Shown here: positions 16,574-25,669 of the stretch, in pieces
Layout: every line of letters starts with the position of its first letter
How positions within the stretch are numbered: the first letter of the stretch is position 1
DNA from: Massilia sp. IC2-477
Lineage (GTDB): Bacteria > Pseudomonadota > Gammaproteobacteria > Burkholderiales > Burkholderiaceae_D
Direction: 5' to 3'
Length of the DNA: 64,000 bases
Assembly: GCF_020707265.1 (NCBI RefSeq)
Contig: NZ_JAJFEQ010000003.1
Location: 248,001 to 312,000 of the forward strand
Notes under the pieces: model-generated
Told to the model about the DNA's origin: nothing
Database searches by the model: none
What the model saw: only the letters and a program-made list of their open reading frames with translations
Position numbers and translations under genes: made by a program

Positions 16574-17543
16574 GCAGAGCCTTGCCTGGCTGCGCCTGCT
16601 CGACAAAAACGTGCGCCAGCGCCGCATCGCTGCCGGCAAAGACGGTGGCGGGCGCGAAATGGTGGCCGCCGCTGTCGAGCAGCGTGTCGACCCCCTGTAG
16701 TGCCTGGGCCAGCGCAACACCGCCCAGCTTGTAGACCAGGAAGTGGCTGACACTGCCGGCTACCCGCATCATGCCGCGGTAGTCGAGCCGGATATCGGGC
16801 GCGCGCGAGCCGTAGACGACGGCGCTGCCGCCTTCGGCCAGCAGCTGGGGATAGAGCGGGGCATAGAAGGCAGCATCGACGTCGACGAGCAAATCGGCGC
16901 CCTTGCCGCCGCTGGCGTCCTTGACCCGTGCGGCCAGCACTGCAGGGTCGTCATAGGCGAACACGTCGTGTGCGCCCGCCGCGCGCGCCAGGCCTGCCTT
17001 GGCGGCGGAACTGGCGGTGGCGAGCACCCGGGCGCCGGCGCGCCTGGCGAGCTGGATCGCATGCAGGCCGACATTGCCCGCGCCGCCCGTGACCAGCACG
17101 GTCCTGTTCCAGACGTCGGTGTAGCCGTGTACCGCGTGCCAGGCCGTCAGCAGCGGAATGCCGATCCCGGCAGCATCGAGCAGGCCGACATGATCGGGCA
17201 GCGGGCGCACCAGCTGCTCCGGCAGGCAGACGTAGTCCGCGGCCGATCCGTGCTGGCGCAGCCATTGCGCATTGAAGAACCACACCCGCTGTCCCAGCAG
17301 GCTGCGGTCGGCCCCAGGTCCGATCGCGTCCACGACGCCGCTGCCGTCGCTGTGCGGGACCACGTAAGGGTAGGGCATGGCGGCAAGCGACACGCCGCCC
17401 CTGGCCTTGGTGTCCGACGGATTGACGCCTGAATAGGCAACGCGCACGCGCACTTCGCCCGGCCCGGGCGCGGGCGTGGGCAGCTCGACCAGATCGAGCA
17501 CCGCCTGCGCCTCTCCCATGTTCCGATACACTACAGCTTTCAT
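16551..17543 (-). CDS. NADPH:quinone reductase-like MDR-family oxidoreductase
   Basis: This 330-residue zinc-independent medium-chain dehydrogenase/reductase has an N-terminal GroES-like substrate domain (GPGEVRVRVAYSGVNPSDTK). The Rossmann motif VTGGAGNVGLHAIQLARRAGA binds NADPH. The catalytic-zinc ligands of alcohol dehydrogenases are absent, as expected for the quinone-reductase branch. ATG 17543 has GGGAG upstream; the frame runs further upstream but only as antisense to the LysR gene. It is divergent from that LysR gene (48 bp), so control by it is likely. The physiological substrate is unknown. Confidence 0.87.
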   Translation of the reverse strand: MKAVVYRNMGEAQAVLDLVELPTPAPGPGEVRVRVAYSGVNPSDTKARGGVSLAAMPYPYVVPHSDGSGVVDAIGPGADRSLLGQRVWFFNAQWLRQHGSAADYVCLPEQLVRPLPDHVGLLDAAGIGIPLLTAWHAVHGYTDVWNRTVLVTGGAGNVGLHAIQLARRAGARVLATASSAAKAGLARAAGAHDVFAYDDPAVLAARVKDASGGKGADLLVDVDAAFYAPLYPQLLAEGGSAVVYGSRAPDIRLDYRGMMRVAGSVSHFLVYKLGGVALAQALQGVDTLLDSGGHHFAPATVFAGSDAALAHVFVEQAQPGKALLSFLPED

Positions 17544-17591
17544 CCGATTCTCCCTCGCATGTGACCGGCCTATTGTAGGAAGGACAGCCGC

Positions 17592-18479
17592 GTGGACCAA
17601 CGCAAGAAAATGGACAGTGCCGTACAAAAAAGATCGCTGTCGTGGGACGACCTCCTGACCCTGTCGACCCTGGCGCGCAATGGCAGCTATTCCGCCACTG
17701 CCCGGGCGCTTGGCCTGACGCGGGTGACGGTCGCGCGCCGCATGCGCCGCCTCGAGGAAGCGCTCGGCTATCCGCTGGTGGAGGAGCGGCAGGGCGCGGT
17801 GAACCTGACGGAAGCGGCGCGCCAGGTGGTGGCGACCGCCCACGAGATGAACGAACTGGTGGCCGGCCTCGGCCAGCGGGCGCCTGTCGGCGGGCTGGCG
17901 GGGCTGGTGCGGGTGACGGCGCCGGAAGGGATTTCCGCATTCGTGCTGGCGCCGGCGCTGGCACAGCTGCAGTGCGAACATCCGAACCTGCGGATCGAAC
18001 TGCAGGCGACGTCGGCGGTCCTGAGCATCAGCCACAAGGAGGCCGACCTCGCGGTCCGGCTGGCCCGTCCGGAAGACGGCAACCTGGTTGCCGTGTCGCT
18101 TGCGCCGCTGCGCTATGCGATGTATGCGGCGTCCGGGGTAGCCGAACCGGCGCAGCTGCCGCTCACCGGGTACGACCGTGCGGCCGGGCTGCTGCCGGAA
18201 TCGCACTATCTACGCACCCACTATCCGGACCAGGAACCAGCCTTGCGCAGCAACAGCCTGGTGGCCCAGTACGAGAGCGTGCGCAGCGGCGGCGCCCGCG
18301 GACTGCTGCCGGACTACCTGGCGCGCCTGCACGGCGGCCTGCTTGCGCTGCCCGGCACACCGACGCTGGAAAAGCCGGTGTACCTGGTGTTCCATGGCGC
18401 GCAGCGCGAGAACGCCCTGATCCAGCTGGTGCGTCGGCGGATCGAAACCGCGCTGGAGGCGGCGCTGGGGGGAGCCTGA
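17592..18479 (+). CDS. LysR-family transcriptional regulator
   Basis: This 295-residue protein has an N-terminal winged helix (LLTLSTLARNGSYSATARAL, with the RVTVARRMRRLEEALG recognition region). The rest is an effector-binding domain. I use GTG 17592 because GGAAGG lies 7 bp upstream; the next in-frame ATG (17610) has no ribosome site. It is divergent from the MDR oxidoreductase with 48 bp between starts, a standard regulator-target pairing. It ends 7 bp before the convergent recJ stop with no visible terminator. Confidence 0.87.
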   Translation: MDQRKKMDSAVQKRSLSWDDLLTLSTLARNGSYSATARALGLTRVTVARRMRRLEEALGYPLVEERQGAVNLTEAARQVVATAHEMNELVAGLGQRAPVGGLAGLVRVTAPEGISAFVLAPALAQLQCEHPNLRIELQATSAVLSISHKEADLAVRLARPEDGNLVAVSLAPLRYAMYAASGVAEPAQLPLTGYDRAAGLLPESHYLRTHYPDQEPALRSNSLVAQYESVRSGGARGLLPDYLARLHGGLLALPGTPTLEKPVYLVFHGAQRENALIQLVRRRIETALEAALGGA

Positions 18480-18486
18480 TCCGGCG

Positions 18487-20190
18487 TCAGGCCGGTTCGG
18501 CGTGCTCCACCAGCAGCTGGACCTTGGTGACGCCGTTGTACTCGTTGGCGTCCAGCCGGAACGCGACGCGCGCCCGTTCCGGCAGGCTGTCGGTGTGGCC
18601 GAACCAGATCGCATCGTAGCGGCGGCCGTTCTTCTCCAGCAGCAGCTTGAGGTGGCGTTCCTTCAGGATGCGCTGGCTGACCACGCGGAACTCGTCGCAG
18701 AACACGGGCGGCGCGAAGCCCTGGCCCCATACCTGGCCGTCCATCTCTTCGATGAACTGGGTCGAGTAGAACTCGTCCTCGAGCGGGCCGTCGGTCTCGA
18801 TGATGCGCTCCAGCTGCGCCTGCGTCAGCCAGGCCTGGCCGACTGCCTCGAAGGCTTGCTGGAAGTTGCCGAAGTGGTCGGCGCGGATGGTCAGGCCGGC
18901 CGCCATTGCGTGGCCGCCGAACTTGTCGATCAGGCCCGGCACGCGCTTGGACACCAGGTCGAGCGCGTCGCGCATGTGAAAGCCCGGGATCGAACGGCCC
19001 GAACCCTTGATCCAGCCTTCGCTGCCCGGCGCGAAGGTGATGGTCGGGCGGTAGAACTTTTCCTTCAGGCGCGAGGCGACGATACCGATCACGCCCTGGT
19101 GCCAGCCTTCGTCGAACACGCTGATGGTGCTGGCGCCCGAAGGCTCGAAACTGTCCAGGTGCAGCAGGGCGGTGTCCTGCATCTCGGCTTCGATCTCGCG
19201 GCGCTTGAGGTTGATCTCGTTGAGCTGCTGGGCGATGGCCCAGGCGCGGCCGACGTCGTCGGTAACGAGGCACTCGATCCCGAGCGACATGTCTTCCAGC
19301 CGGCCGGCGGCGTTCAGGCGCGGTCCCAGCGCAAAGCCGAGGTCGAAGGGCGAGGCGCAGCGCGCTTCGCGCCCGGCGACCCGGAACAGTGCGGCCACGC
19401 CGGCATGCATGCGGCCCGCGCGCATGCGCTTGATGCCCTGGGCCACCAGGATGCGGTTGTTGGTATCCAGGCGCACCACGTCGGCCACCGTGCCGAGCGC
19501 CACCAGGTCGAGCAGGCTGTCGAGCTTGGGCTGGTTCTGGGCGTCGAACACGCCACGCTTGCGCAGCTCCGCGCGCAGGGCCAGCAGCACGTAGAACACC
19601 ACGCCGACGCCGGCCAGGTGCTTGCTGGGGAAGCCGCACTCGGGCTGGTTCGGGTTGACGATCACGCGCGCCGGCGGCAATGCGTCGCCCGGCAGGTGGT
19701 GGTCGGTCACCACCACTTCGATGCCGCGCCGGTTCGCTTCCAGGACGCCGTCGATGCTGGCAATGCCGTTATCGACCGTGATGATGATGTCGGGCGACTT
19801 TTCGCGCGCCGTCAGCTCGACGATCTCGGGCGTCAGGCCATAGCCGTACTCGAAGCGGTTGGGCACGATGTAGTCGACGTTCGCGCCCATCATGCGCAGG
19901 CCGCGCAGGGCGACCGCGCAGGCGGTGGCGCCGTCGCAGTCGTAGTCGGCGACGATGGTCATGCGCTTGTTCGCGCCAATGGCGTCGGCCAGGAACACGG
20001 CGGCCGCGTCGATGTGACGCAATGAGCCGGGCGGCACCAGGGCCGCCAGCTCGCTGGAGAGCTCGCGCGGGTCGGTGAGGCCGCGCGCGGCGTAGATGCG
20101 CGCGAGGACCGGGTGGATCCCGCCCTGGCGCAGCATCTCGGAGCTGCGGAAGGGGCAGGAACGGGTGGTGATGCGGGTCGTGATACTCAA
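18487..20190 (-). CDS. recJ: Single-stranded-DNA-specific 5'-3' exonuclease RecJ
   Basis: RecJ degrades single-stranded DNA 5'-3' in recombination and mismatch or base-excision repair. The DHH phosphoesterase motifs are present: IVADYDCDGATA (motif I), TVDNGIAS (motif II) and VVTDHHLPG (DHH motif). The DHHA1 domain follows with GGHAMAAGLTI. From TTG 20190 (MSITTRITTRSC) the protein is 567 residues, near E. coli's 577. Upstream in-frame codons overlap the previous gene and look unrelated. The ribosome site is weak, so the start is less sure. The start lies 7 bp after the rpfE-like stop. Confidence 0.93.
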   Translation of the reverse strand: MSITTRITTRSCPFRSSEMLRQGGIHPVLARIYAARGLTDPRELSSELAALVPPGSLRHIDAAAVFLADAIGANKRMTIVADYDCDGATACAVALRGLRMMGANVDYIVPNRFEYGYGLTPEIVELTAREKSPDIIITVDNGIASIDGVLEANRRGIEVVVTDHHLPGDALPPARVIVNPNQPECGFPSKHLAGVGVVFYVLLALRAELRKRGVFDAQNQPKLDSLLDLVALGTVADVVRLDTNNRILVAQGIKRMRAGRMHAGVAALFRVAGREARCASPFDLGFALGPRLNAAGRLEDMSLGIECLVTDDVGRAWAIAQQLNEINLKRREIEAEMQDTALLHLDSFEPSGASTISVFDEGWHQGVIGIVASRLKEKFYRPTITFAPGSEGWIKGSGRSIPGFHMRDALDLVSKRVPGLIDKFGGHAMAAGLTIRADHFGNFQQAFEAVGQAWLTQAQLERIIETDGPLEDEFYSTQFIEEMDGQVWGQGFAPPVFCDEFRVVSQRILKERHLKLLLEKNGRRYDAIWFGHTDSLPERARVAFRLDANEYNGVTKVQLLVEHAEPA

Positions 20191-20197
20191 AGTGTGC

Positions 20198-21214
20198 TCA
20201 GCTAAGTCGGTCCAGGGTCGGCCGGCGCCAGAATTTGCGCTGGGCCATGGCGGTCGTGGTGAATTCGGCAAGGGCTTCGCGGCTGCTGAGCACAAGGCGC
20301 AGCTCCTTCACGCGGCCGCCCACCAGCGCCGCATGCAGCGGCGCGAACAGGCTCTCTTCCAGCTGCTGGACCCCCTGCAGCCAGCTGCCCCAGTCGGCGG
20401 CGATCGCGCTCGCGGCCAGCGTGCCGACCACCACCAGGCCATCCTGCGCCAGCACTTCGTCGATACGCTCGGGACGCGCGTAGCTATGGTCCGACAGGCC
20501 GCGCAGCCAGCCGGGCACGTCGATGCCGGTAACGCGTCCCGGGGCCGTGCCGGCGCTTGAGGACGCACCCCACAGCCAGAACGAGTTGATGGCGGGCAGG
20601 CGGCGCGCTTCGCGGGCGGCGTTCACCGGATGGGCGTGCCACAGCATCTGCACTTCGTTCTGCAGGCGGCGCAAGGGAAGCGCCTGCTTGCCGCGCGGGA
20701 CGAAGTCGGTCAGGTCCATGCCGGTGACGGTGTCGGGAGTGGCGGCGTCGATGCCGTCCCAGTCGTCGGCGCGCAGGAACCAGGTGGTCGCGTCGCCGTA
20801 GCGCAGCGGATGGCCAATCTCTTCGCACAGCGGCCGCGCCGCCTCGAACAGCTGGCGGCTTTCATCTTCGCTTAAGCCCAGCTGGCGCAGATCGGCCATC
20901 ATCGAGTGGCTGCGCGCGATCTGGATATGGGCCGGATTGACGATGTACCAGGTGCCGCCGTCAGGATCGAGCCCGAAGCCGCGCATCGCGCCGGCGGCAA
21001 AGGCCGGCTGGCCGTCGGGCGCCACGCCGAGCGTGCGCGCCAGCCACTGCTCGTGCGGGAGCGCACGCGCCGTGTCGGGAGCAGGGTGGCGCTTGTTGCC
21101 GCTCGTGCGGGTGAGCAGGGCGGCCAGCGCCGGGGTCTGCAGGGCGCGGACCAGGTCGGGCGCGAATTCGGGGAGCGGCAGCAGGTGGGGCAGGACGAGC
21201 GTAATGTGCGACAT
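20198..21214 (-). CDS. RpfE-like conserved protein (phosphoglycerate mutase-like family)
   Basis: This 338-residue protein has no signal or membrane segment. The N-terminus (MSHITLVLPHLLPLPEF) and the PGGTWYIVNPAHIQIARSH-type segment recall a family next to recJ in many beta- and gammaproteobacteria. In Xanthomonas it is called RpfE. It is often described as distantly related to cofactor-independent phosphoglycerate mutase, but I see no alkaline-phosphatase-type metal motifs here. Its function is not established. It precedes recJ by 7 bp and is surely co-transcribed. The family name is recalled, not searched. Confidence 0.7.
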   Translation of the reverse strand: MSHITLVLPHLLPLPEFAPDLVRALQTPALAALLTRTSGNKRHPAPDTARALPHEQWLARTLGVAPDGQPAFAAGAMRGFGLDPDGGTWYIVNPAHIQIARSHSMMADLRQLGLSEDESRQLFEAARPLCEEIGHPLRYGDATTWFLRADDWDGIDAATPDTVTGMDLTDFVPRGKQALPLRRLQNEVQMLWHAHPVNAAREARRLPAINSFWLWGASSSAGTAPGRVTGIDVPGWLRGLSDHSYARPERIDEVLAQDGLVVVGTLAASAIAADWGSWLQGVQQLEESLFAPLHAALVGGRVKELRLVLSSREALAEFTTTAMAQRKFWRRPTLDRLS

Positions 21215-21348
21215 ACCGCTATTTTAGGGCAAATACGGACCGAGCGAACGGTCGTGCAGCGGACGGGTTCGTCGTTTTTGCGCCATGAAAGCCCGATGTC
21301 TGGCAAACTGTCGGGTTGGCAAACCCATAACGCATCTTTACCGACTTC

Positions 21349-22623
21349 ATGAGCCTCACCCACAAGCTGCCTTACGAATGGCAGGTCGGCCTGCGCTACA
21401 CCCGCGCCGGCAAGCGCAGCGGGCGCAACAGCTTTATTTCCTTCATTTCGATGGCCTCGGTAGCCGGCATTGCGCTCGGCGTGGCCGCCCTGATCGTGGT
21501 GCTGTCGGTGATGAACGGCTTCCAGAAAGAAGTAACAGCGCGCATGCTGTCGGTGCTGGCCCACGTCGAGGTATTCGACGTGCGCGGCGAGATGCCGGGA
21601 TGGCGCACTTCGATTCAGGAAGCGCTGCGCAACCCGGAGGTGCGTGCCGCCGCGCCGTTTGCCGAGACCCGCGCCATGCTGCTCAGCGACGGCGTCATGA
21701 AGCCGGTGCTGCTGCGCGGGATCGCGCCCGCCGAAGAGGTCAAGGTGTCGGATGTCGCGAAACACATGCGCGAAGGGCGCTTCGACGCCCTGCAGCCGGG
21801 CAGCTTCAACATCGTGATCGGGCGCGCGCTGGCCAGGTCGCTCGACGTCGGCGTGGGCGACCGGGTCACGCTGCTGATGGCGTCCACCCCGGTGGCGGGC
21901 AGCGCCTCCGGCAGCGCACTGCCGCGCACCCGTCCCCTGACCGTGGCCGGCATCTTCGAAGCGGGTCACTTCGAGTTCGATTCCGCGCTGGCCTTCGCCA
22001 GCATCGAGGACACCCAGGCGCTGGCGGGCGTGGCGGCGCCGGCCGGCATCCGCCTGCGCCTGGCCGACATGCACGCGGCGCCGCGCGTGGCGGCGGAACT
22101 GCAGCGCAGCATGTCGGGCGAGCTGTACATCCGCGACTGGTCCAAGGTGAACGCGCTCTGGTTCGCCGCGGTTGAATCGCAAAAGCGCATGATGTTCATC
22201 ATTCTCACCATGATCGTGGCGGTGGCCGCCTTCAACCTGGTCTCGACCCTGGTGATGACGGTGCGCGACAAGCAATCCGACATCGCCATCCTGCGCACCC
22301 TGGGCGCTTCACCGCGCTCGATCATGACCATCTTCATGGTCCAGGGCACCCTGGTCGGCGTGCTGGGCGCCGCCCTGGGCGTGGGCACGGGCGTGCTGGT
22401 GGCCCTGAACATCGACCACATCGTGCCCTTCATCGAGCGGACCTTCAAGGTGCAGTTCCTGTCGCAGGAGATCTACCTGATCAGCGAGATTCCTTCGCAG
22501 CTGCGCTGGGGCGACGTCGGCTGGATCGGTGGCGTGGCCGTGCTGCTGGCTTTTCTTGCGACCCTGTACCCGAGCTGGTCGGCCGCGCGGGTGAAGCCGG
22601 CCGAAGCGCTCAGGTACGAATGA
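21349..22623 (+). CDS. Lipoprotein-releasing ABC transporter permease (LolC/E), copy 1
   Basis: This 424-residue inner-membrane protein of the FtsX/MacB-type permease fold has one N-terminal membrane helix ([18 protein letters not shown]). A large periplasmic domain (about 50-265) follows, then three C-terminal helices. The coupling segment [24 protein letters not shown] contacts the ATPase. Lol permeases extract lipoproteins for transfer to the outer membrane. A paralogue of similar length follows 82 bp downstream, then lolD. With two permeases, the complex may be a LolC/LolE-like heterodimer; which copy is which cannot be decided here. Confidence 0.9.
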   Translation: MSLTHKLPYEWQVGLRYTRAGKRSGRNSFISFISMASVAGIALGVAALIVVLSVMNGFQKEVTARMLSVLAHVEVFDVRGEMPGWRTSIQEALRNPEVRAAAPFAETRAMLLSDGVMKPVLLRGIAPAEEVKVSDVAKHMREGRFDALQPGSFNIVIGRALARSLDVGVGDRVTLLMASTPVAGSASGSALPRTRPLTVAGIFEAGHFEFDSALAFASIEDTQALAGVAAPAGIRLRLADMHAAPRVAAELQRSMSGELYIRDWSKVNALWFAAVESQKRMMFIILTMIVAVAAFNLVSTLVMTVRDKQSDIAILRTLGASPRSIMTIFMVQGTLVGVLGAALGVGTGVLVALNIDHIVPFIERTFKVQFLSQEIYLISEIPSQLRWGDVGWIGGVAVLLAFLATLYPSWSAARVKPAEALRYE

Positions 22624-22705
22624 TGCGCATGAATGATTCCATTGTGATAAGCGCAGCCTGCCCATGTATGGCACACTGCGGCCTCGCGTAACATCGACGG
22701 AGACC

Positions 22706-23971
22706 ATGAGACTCACCCAGAATCTACCCTACGAATGGCTGGTCGGCCTGCGCTACACGCGCGCCGGCAAGCGTAGTGGCCGCAACAGCTTCATTTCCTT
22801 CATCTCCCTGATCTCCGTCGCCGGCATCGCGCTGGGCGTGGCCGCCCTGATCATCGTCCTGTCGGTGATGAACGGCTTCCAGAAGGAAGTCACCGACCGC
22901 ATGCTGTCGGTGCTGGCCCATATCGAGGTGTTCGACCAGTCCGGGAGCATGCCGGACTGGCGTGCGGCCGGGCAGCAGGCGCTCAGGAACCCCGCGGTGC
23001 GAGGCGCCGCGCCTTTCGTCGAAACCCAGGGGCTGCTGGAGGGGCAGGGCGTGATGGCGCCTTCGGTCATCCGCGGCATCCTGCCGTCGGAAGAACCAAA
23101 AGTGTCGGACATCGCGAAACAGATCCGGCAGGGCAGCCTCGATTCGCTGCAGCCGGGCGCCTACAACATCGTGCTCGGCTACTCTCTGGCGCGCTCGCTC
23201 AACGTCGGCATGGGCGACAAGCTCACCATGCTGCTGGCCCAGGGCCAGGTCACGCCGGCCGGCCTGCTGCCGCGCAGCCGCAGCTTCACGGTGTCCGGCA
23301 TCTTCGAGGCCGGCCACCCGGAGTTCGACGCCGCGCTCTCCTTTATCCACGTGGAGGATGCGCAGCGCATGGAACGCCTGCCGGCGCCGATGGGCCTGCG
23401 CCTGCGCATCGCCGACATGCACCAGGCGCCCGTGGTGGCGGCGGAACTGAAGCGTGCCATGCCCGGCAACCTGGAAATGCGCGACTGGTCCAAGCTCAAC
23501 GCCACCTGGTTCGGCGCCGTACAGACGGAAAAGAAGATGATGTTCATCATCCTCACCCTGATCATCGCGGTGGCCGCCTTCAACCTGGTGTCGACCCTGG
23601 TGATGACGGTGACCGACAAGCAGGCCGACATCGCGATCCTGCGCACCCTGGGCGCCTCGCCGCGCTCGATCCAGAAGATCTTCATGGTGCAGGGCGCGCT
23701 GGTCGGCATCCTCGGCACCGCAATCGGTGTCGGCGGGGGCGTGCTGGTGGCCCTGAACATCGACGTCATCGTCCCGTTTATCGAACGTTTGTTGGGAGTG
23801 CAGTTCTTGTCGAAAGATATTTACCTGATCAGCGCGGTGCCATCCGACCTGCGCTGGCCGGACGTGTTCAAGATCGGCGGCGTGTCCGTGCTGCTGGCGT
23901 TTGCTGCGACCCTGTACCCGAGCTGGTCGGCGTCGCGCGTAAAACCTGCGGAGGCGCTGCGTTATGAATGA
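22706..23971 (+). CDS. Lipoprotein-releasing ABC transporter permease (LolC/E), copy 2
   Basis: This 421-residue paralogue of the preceding gene is collinear with it. The N- and C-terminal membrane parts are near-identical ([18 protein letters not shown], then [20 protein letters not shown]). The periplasmic domain is more diverged. I chose ATG 22706 because GGAG lies just upstream and the N-terminus ([14 protein letters not shown]) aligns with copy 1. The 3' end overlaps lolD by 8 bp, so this copy is the one tightly coupled to the ATPase. Confidence 0.92.
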   Translation: MRLTQNLPYEWLVGLRYTRAGKRSGRNSFISFISLISVAGIALGVAALIIVLSVMNGFQKEVTDRMLSVLAHIEVFDQSGSMPDWRAAGQQALRNPAVRGAAPFVETQGLLEGQGVMAPSVIRGILPSEEPKVSDIAKQIRQGSLDSLQPGAYNIVLGYSLARSLNVGMGDKLTMLLAQGQVTPAGLLPRSRSFTVSGIFEAGHPEFDAALSFIHVEDAQRMERLPAPMGLRLRIADMHQAPVVAAELKRAMPGNLEMRDWSKLNATWFGAVQTEKKMMFIILTLIIAVAAFNLVSTLVMTVTDKQADIAILRTLGASPRSIQKIFMVQGALVGILGTAIGVGGGVLVALNIDVIVPFIERLLGVQFLSKDIYLISAVPSDLRWPDVFKIGGVSVLLAFAATLYPSWSASRVKPAEALRYE

Positions 23972-24659
23972 TTCAACCCTTCCGGTCCTGTCCTGCCGCG
24001 GCCTGGGCAAGACCTTCAAGCAGGGCGACTACACCGTCAAGGTCCTGGACGGCATCGACTTCGCCATCCACCGCGGCGAGCGGGTCGCCATCGTCGGCGC
24101 GTCCGGTTCCGGCAAGTCGACCCTGCTGCACCTGCTGGGCGGGCTCGACACGCCGTCCACCGGTTCCGTGACGCTGCTGGGCGAAGACTTCGCCACCCTG
24201 TCCGAGACCCGGCGCGGCGAGCAGCGCAACTCATCGCTCGGCTTCGTCTACCAGTTCCACCACCTGCTGCCGGAATTCTCGGCCCTCGACAACGTCATGA
24301 TGCCCTTGATGATCCGGCGCGAGGCGCGTGAGGCGGCCTTGAAGAAGGCGGAGGCGATCCTGGGCCGCGTCGGCCTGGGCAAGCGCGTGGTGCACCGTCC
24401 GGGCGAGCTGTCCGGCGGCGAACGCCAGCGCGTGGCACTGGCGCGCGCCCTGGTCACCCAACCGGCCTGCGTGCTGGCGGACGAACCGACCGGGAACCTC
24501 GACCACAGCACCGCGCAGACCATCTTCGACCTGATGCTCGAGCTGTCGCGCACCCTCGGCACCGCCTTCGTCATCGTTACCCACGACATGGAGCTGGCGC
24601 GCCGCTGCGACCGCGTGTTCCGGCTGACCGAGCACGGTCTGCAGGCAGTGGAGGCCTGA
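23964..24659 (+). CDS. lolD: Lipoprotein-releasing system ATP-binding protein LolD
   Basis: This 231-residue ABC ATPase powers lipoprotein release from the inner membrane. Walker A is GASGSGKST (residues 45-53), the signature is LSGGERQ, and Walker B with the D-loop is [12 protein letters not shown]; the switch histidine is in VTHDME. The [17 protein letters not shown] segment is the LolD-characteristic Q-loop motif. It overlaps the second permease by 8 bp and is followed after 5 bp by tatD, so permease-permease-lolD-tatD reads as one operon. Confidence 0.95.
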   Translation: MNDSTLPVLSCRGLGKTFKQGDYTVKVLDGIDFAIHRGERVAIVGASGSGKSTLLHLLGGLDTPSTGSVTLLGEDFATLSETRRGEQRNSSLGFVYQFHHLLPEFSALDNVMMPLMIRREAREAALKKAEAILGRVGLGKRVVHRPGELSGGERQRVALARALVTQPACVLADEPTGNLDHSTAQTIFDLMLELSRTLGTAFVIVTHDMELARRCDRVFRLTEHGLQAVEA

Positions 24660-24664
24660 GCACG

Positions 24665-25474
24665 ATGTGGATCGACACCCACTGCCACCTCGACGCCGCC
24701 GAATTCGGCGCCGGGTCGCTGGACGTCGCCGCCCAGGCGGCGGGGGCAGGGGTGTCGACCATCGTGGCGATGGCGGTCGACGTCGGCAATTTTGAGGCAG
24801 TCTCCAGTCTGGCCGCACGCGCGCCGAACGTGACCTATGCCCTCGGCATCCACCCGATCTGCGTGCCGCAGGCGCGTGACGACGACCTGGCGCTGCTGCG
24901 CGGCGCGGTGGAGGCGGCGCTGGCTGACCCGAACTTTGTCGGTGTCGGCGAGATCGGGCTCGACTTCTTCATTCCGCTGCTGTGCGAACCCGAGATGCGC
25001 GCTAAACAGGAACGCTTCCTGCGCGAACAGCTGCGCATCGCGCGCGACTTCGACCTGCCGGTGTTTATGCATGTGCGCCGCTCGCAGGACCAGGTGCTCA
25101 AGCATCTGCGCCAGATTCGCCCGGCCGCCGGCATCGCCCACGCCTTCAACGGCAGCTTCCAGCAGGCGCAGAATTTCATCGACCTGGGTTTTCACCTGGG
25201 CTTCGGCGGCGCCATGACCTTTACCCGCGCGCTGCAGATCCGGCGCCTGGCCACCGAGCTGCCCTTGTCCGTCATCGTGCTGGAGACCGATGCGCCGGAC
25301 ATCGCGCCGTCCTGGATCCACCCGGGACGCAACAGTCCCGACCAGCTGCCGGCCATCGGCGGCGCCCTCGCTGGGCTGCGCGGTGTCGAGCTCGACGAGG
25401 TACGCGCGGCCGTTCACCGGAATACGCTGGCCGCGATTCCGCGCCTGGCAGCCAGGCAGGCACTAGACAAATAA
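24665..25474 (+). CDS. TatD-family metal-dependent hydrolase/DNase
   Basis: This 269-residue TIM-barrel metallohydrolase has metal ligands in DTHCHLD (His6, His8), GEIGLDF, FMHVRRS, AHAFNGS and LETDAPD, the complete TatD set. Family members act as 3'-5' exonucleases or DNases in the cytoplasm. It is the last gene of the lol operon. The next 195 bp (25475-25669) hold no gene or terminator that I can recognise before the vgrG start. Confidence 0.92.
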   Translation: MWIDTHCHLDAAEFGAGSLDVAAQAAGAGVSTIVAMAVDVGNFEAVSSLAARAPNVTYALGIHPICVPQARDDDLALLRGAVEAALADPNFVGVGEIGLDFFIPLLCEPEMRAKQERFLREQLRIARDFDLPVFMHVRRSQDQVLKHLRQIRPAAGIAHAFNGSFQQAQNFIDLGFHLGFGGAMTFTRALQIRRLATELPLSVIVLETDAPDIAPSWIHPGRNSPDQLPAIGGALAGLRGVELDEVRAAVHRNTLAAIPRLAARQALDK

Positions 25475-25669
25475 CCAATCAAATAGCTAATTAGTAAAGT
25501 AGCAGAGCTTGCGCCGCGTGGTAGCAATGGGCGCGCATCGTGCACCCGCGACCGTGGCTATCCGGTTTAGTTCGTTTGCAGCGCTGAGGCAAGACAAGGC
25601 TGCAACTATTCCGTTCTGCCAAGATGCACTCTTCGCTGCGACCGCAGCAACGACACGACGGAGAGTGAC

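Noticed and set aside
25475-25669. Gap between tatD and vgrG checked for a tRNA or attachment site
   Set aside because: No cloverleaf, terminator hairpin or direct repeat could be recognised, so no integration site is claimed.
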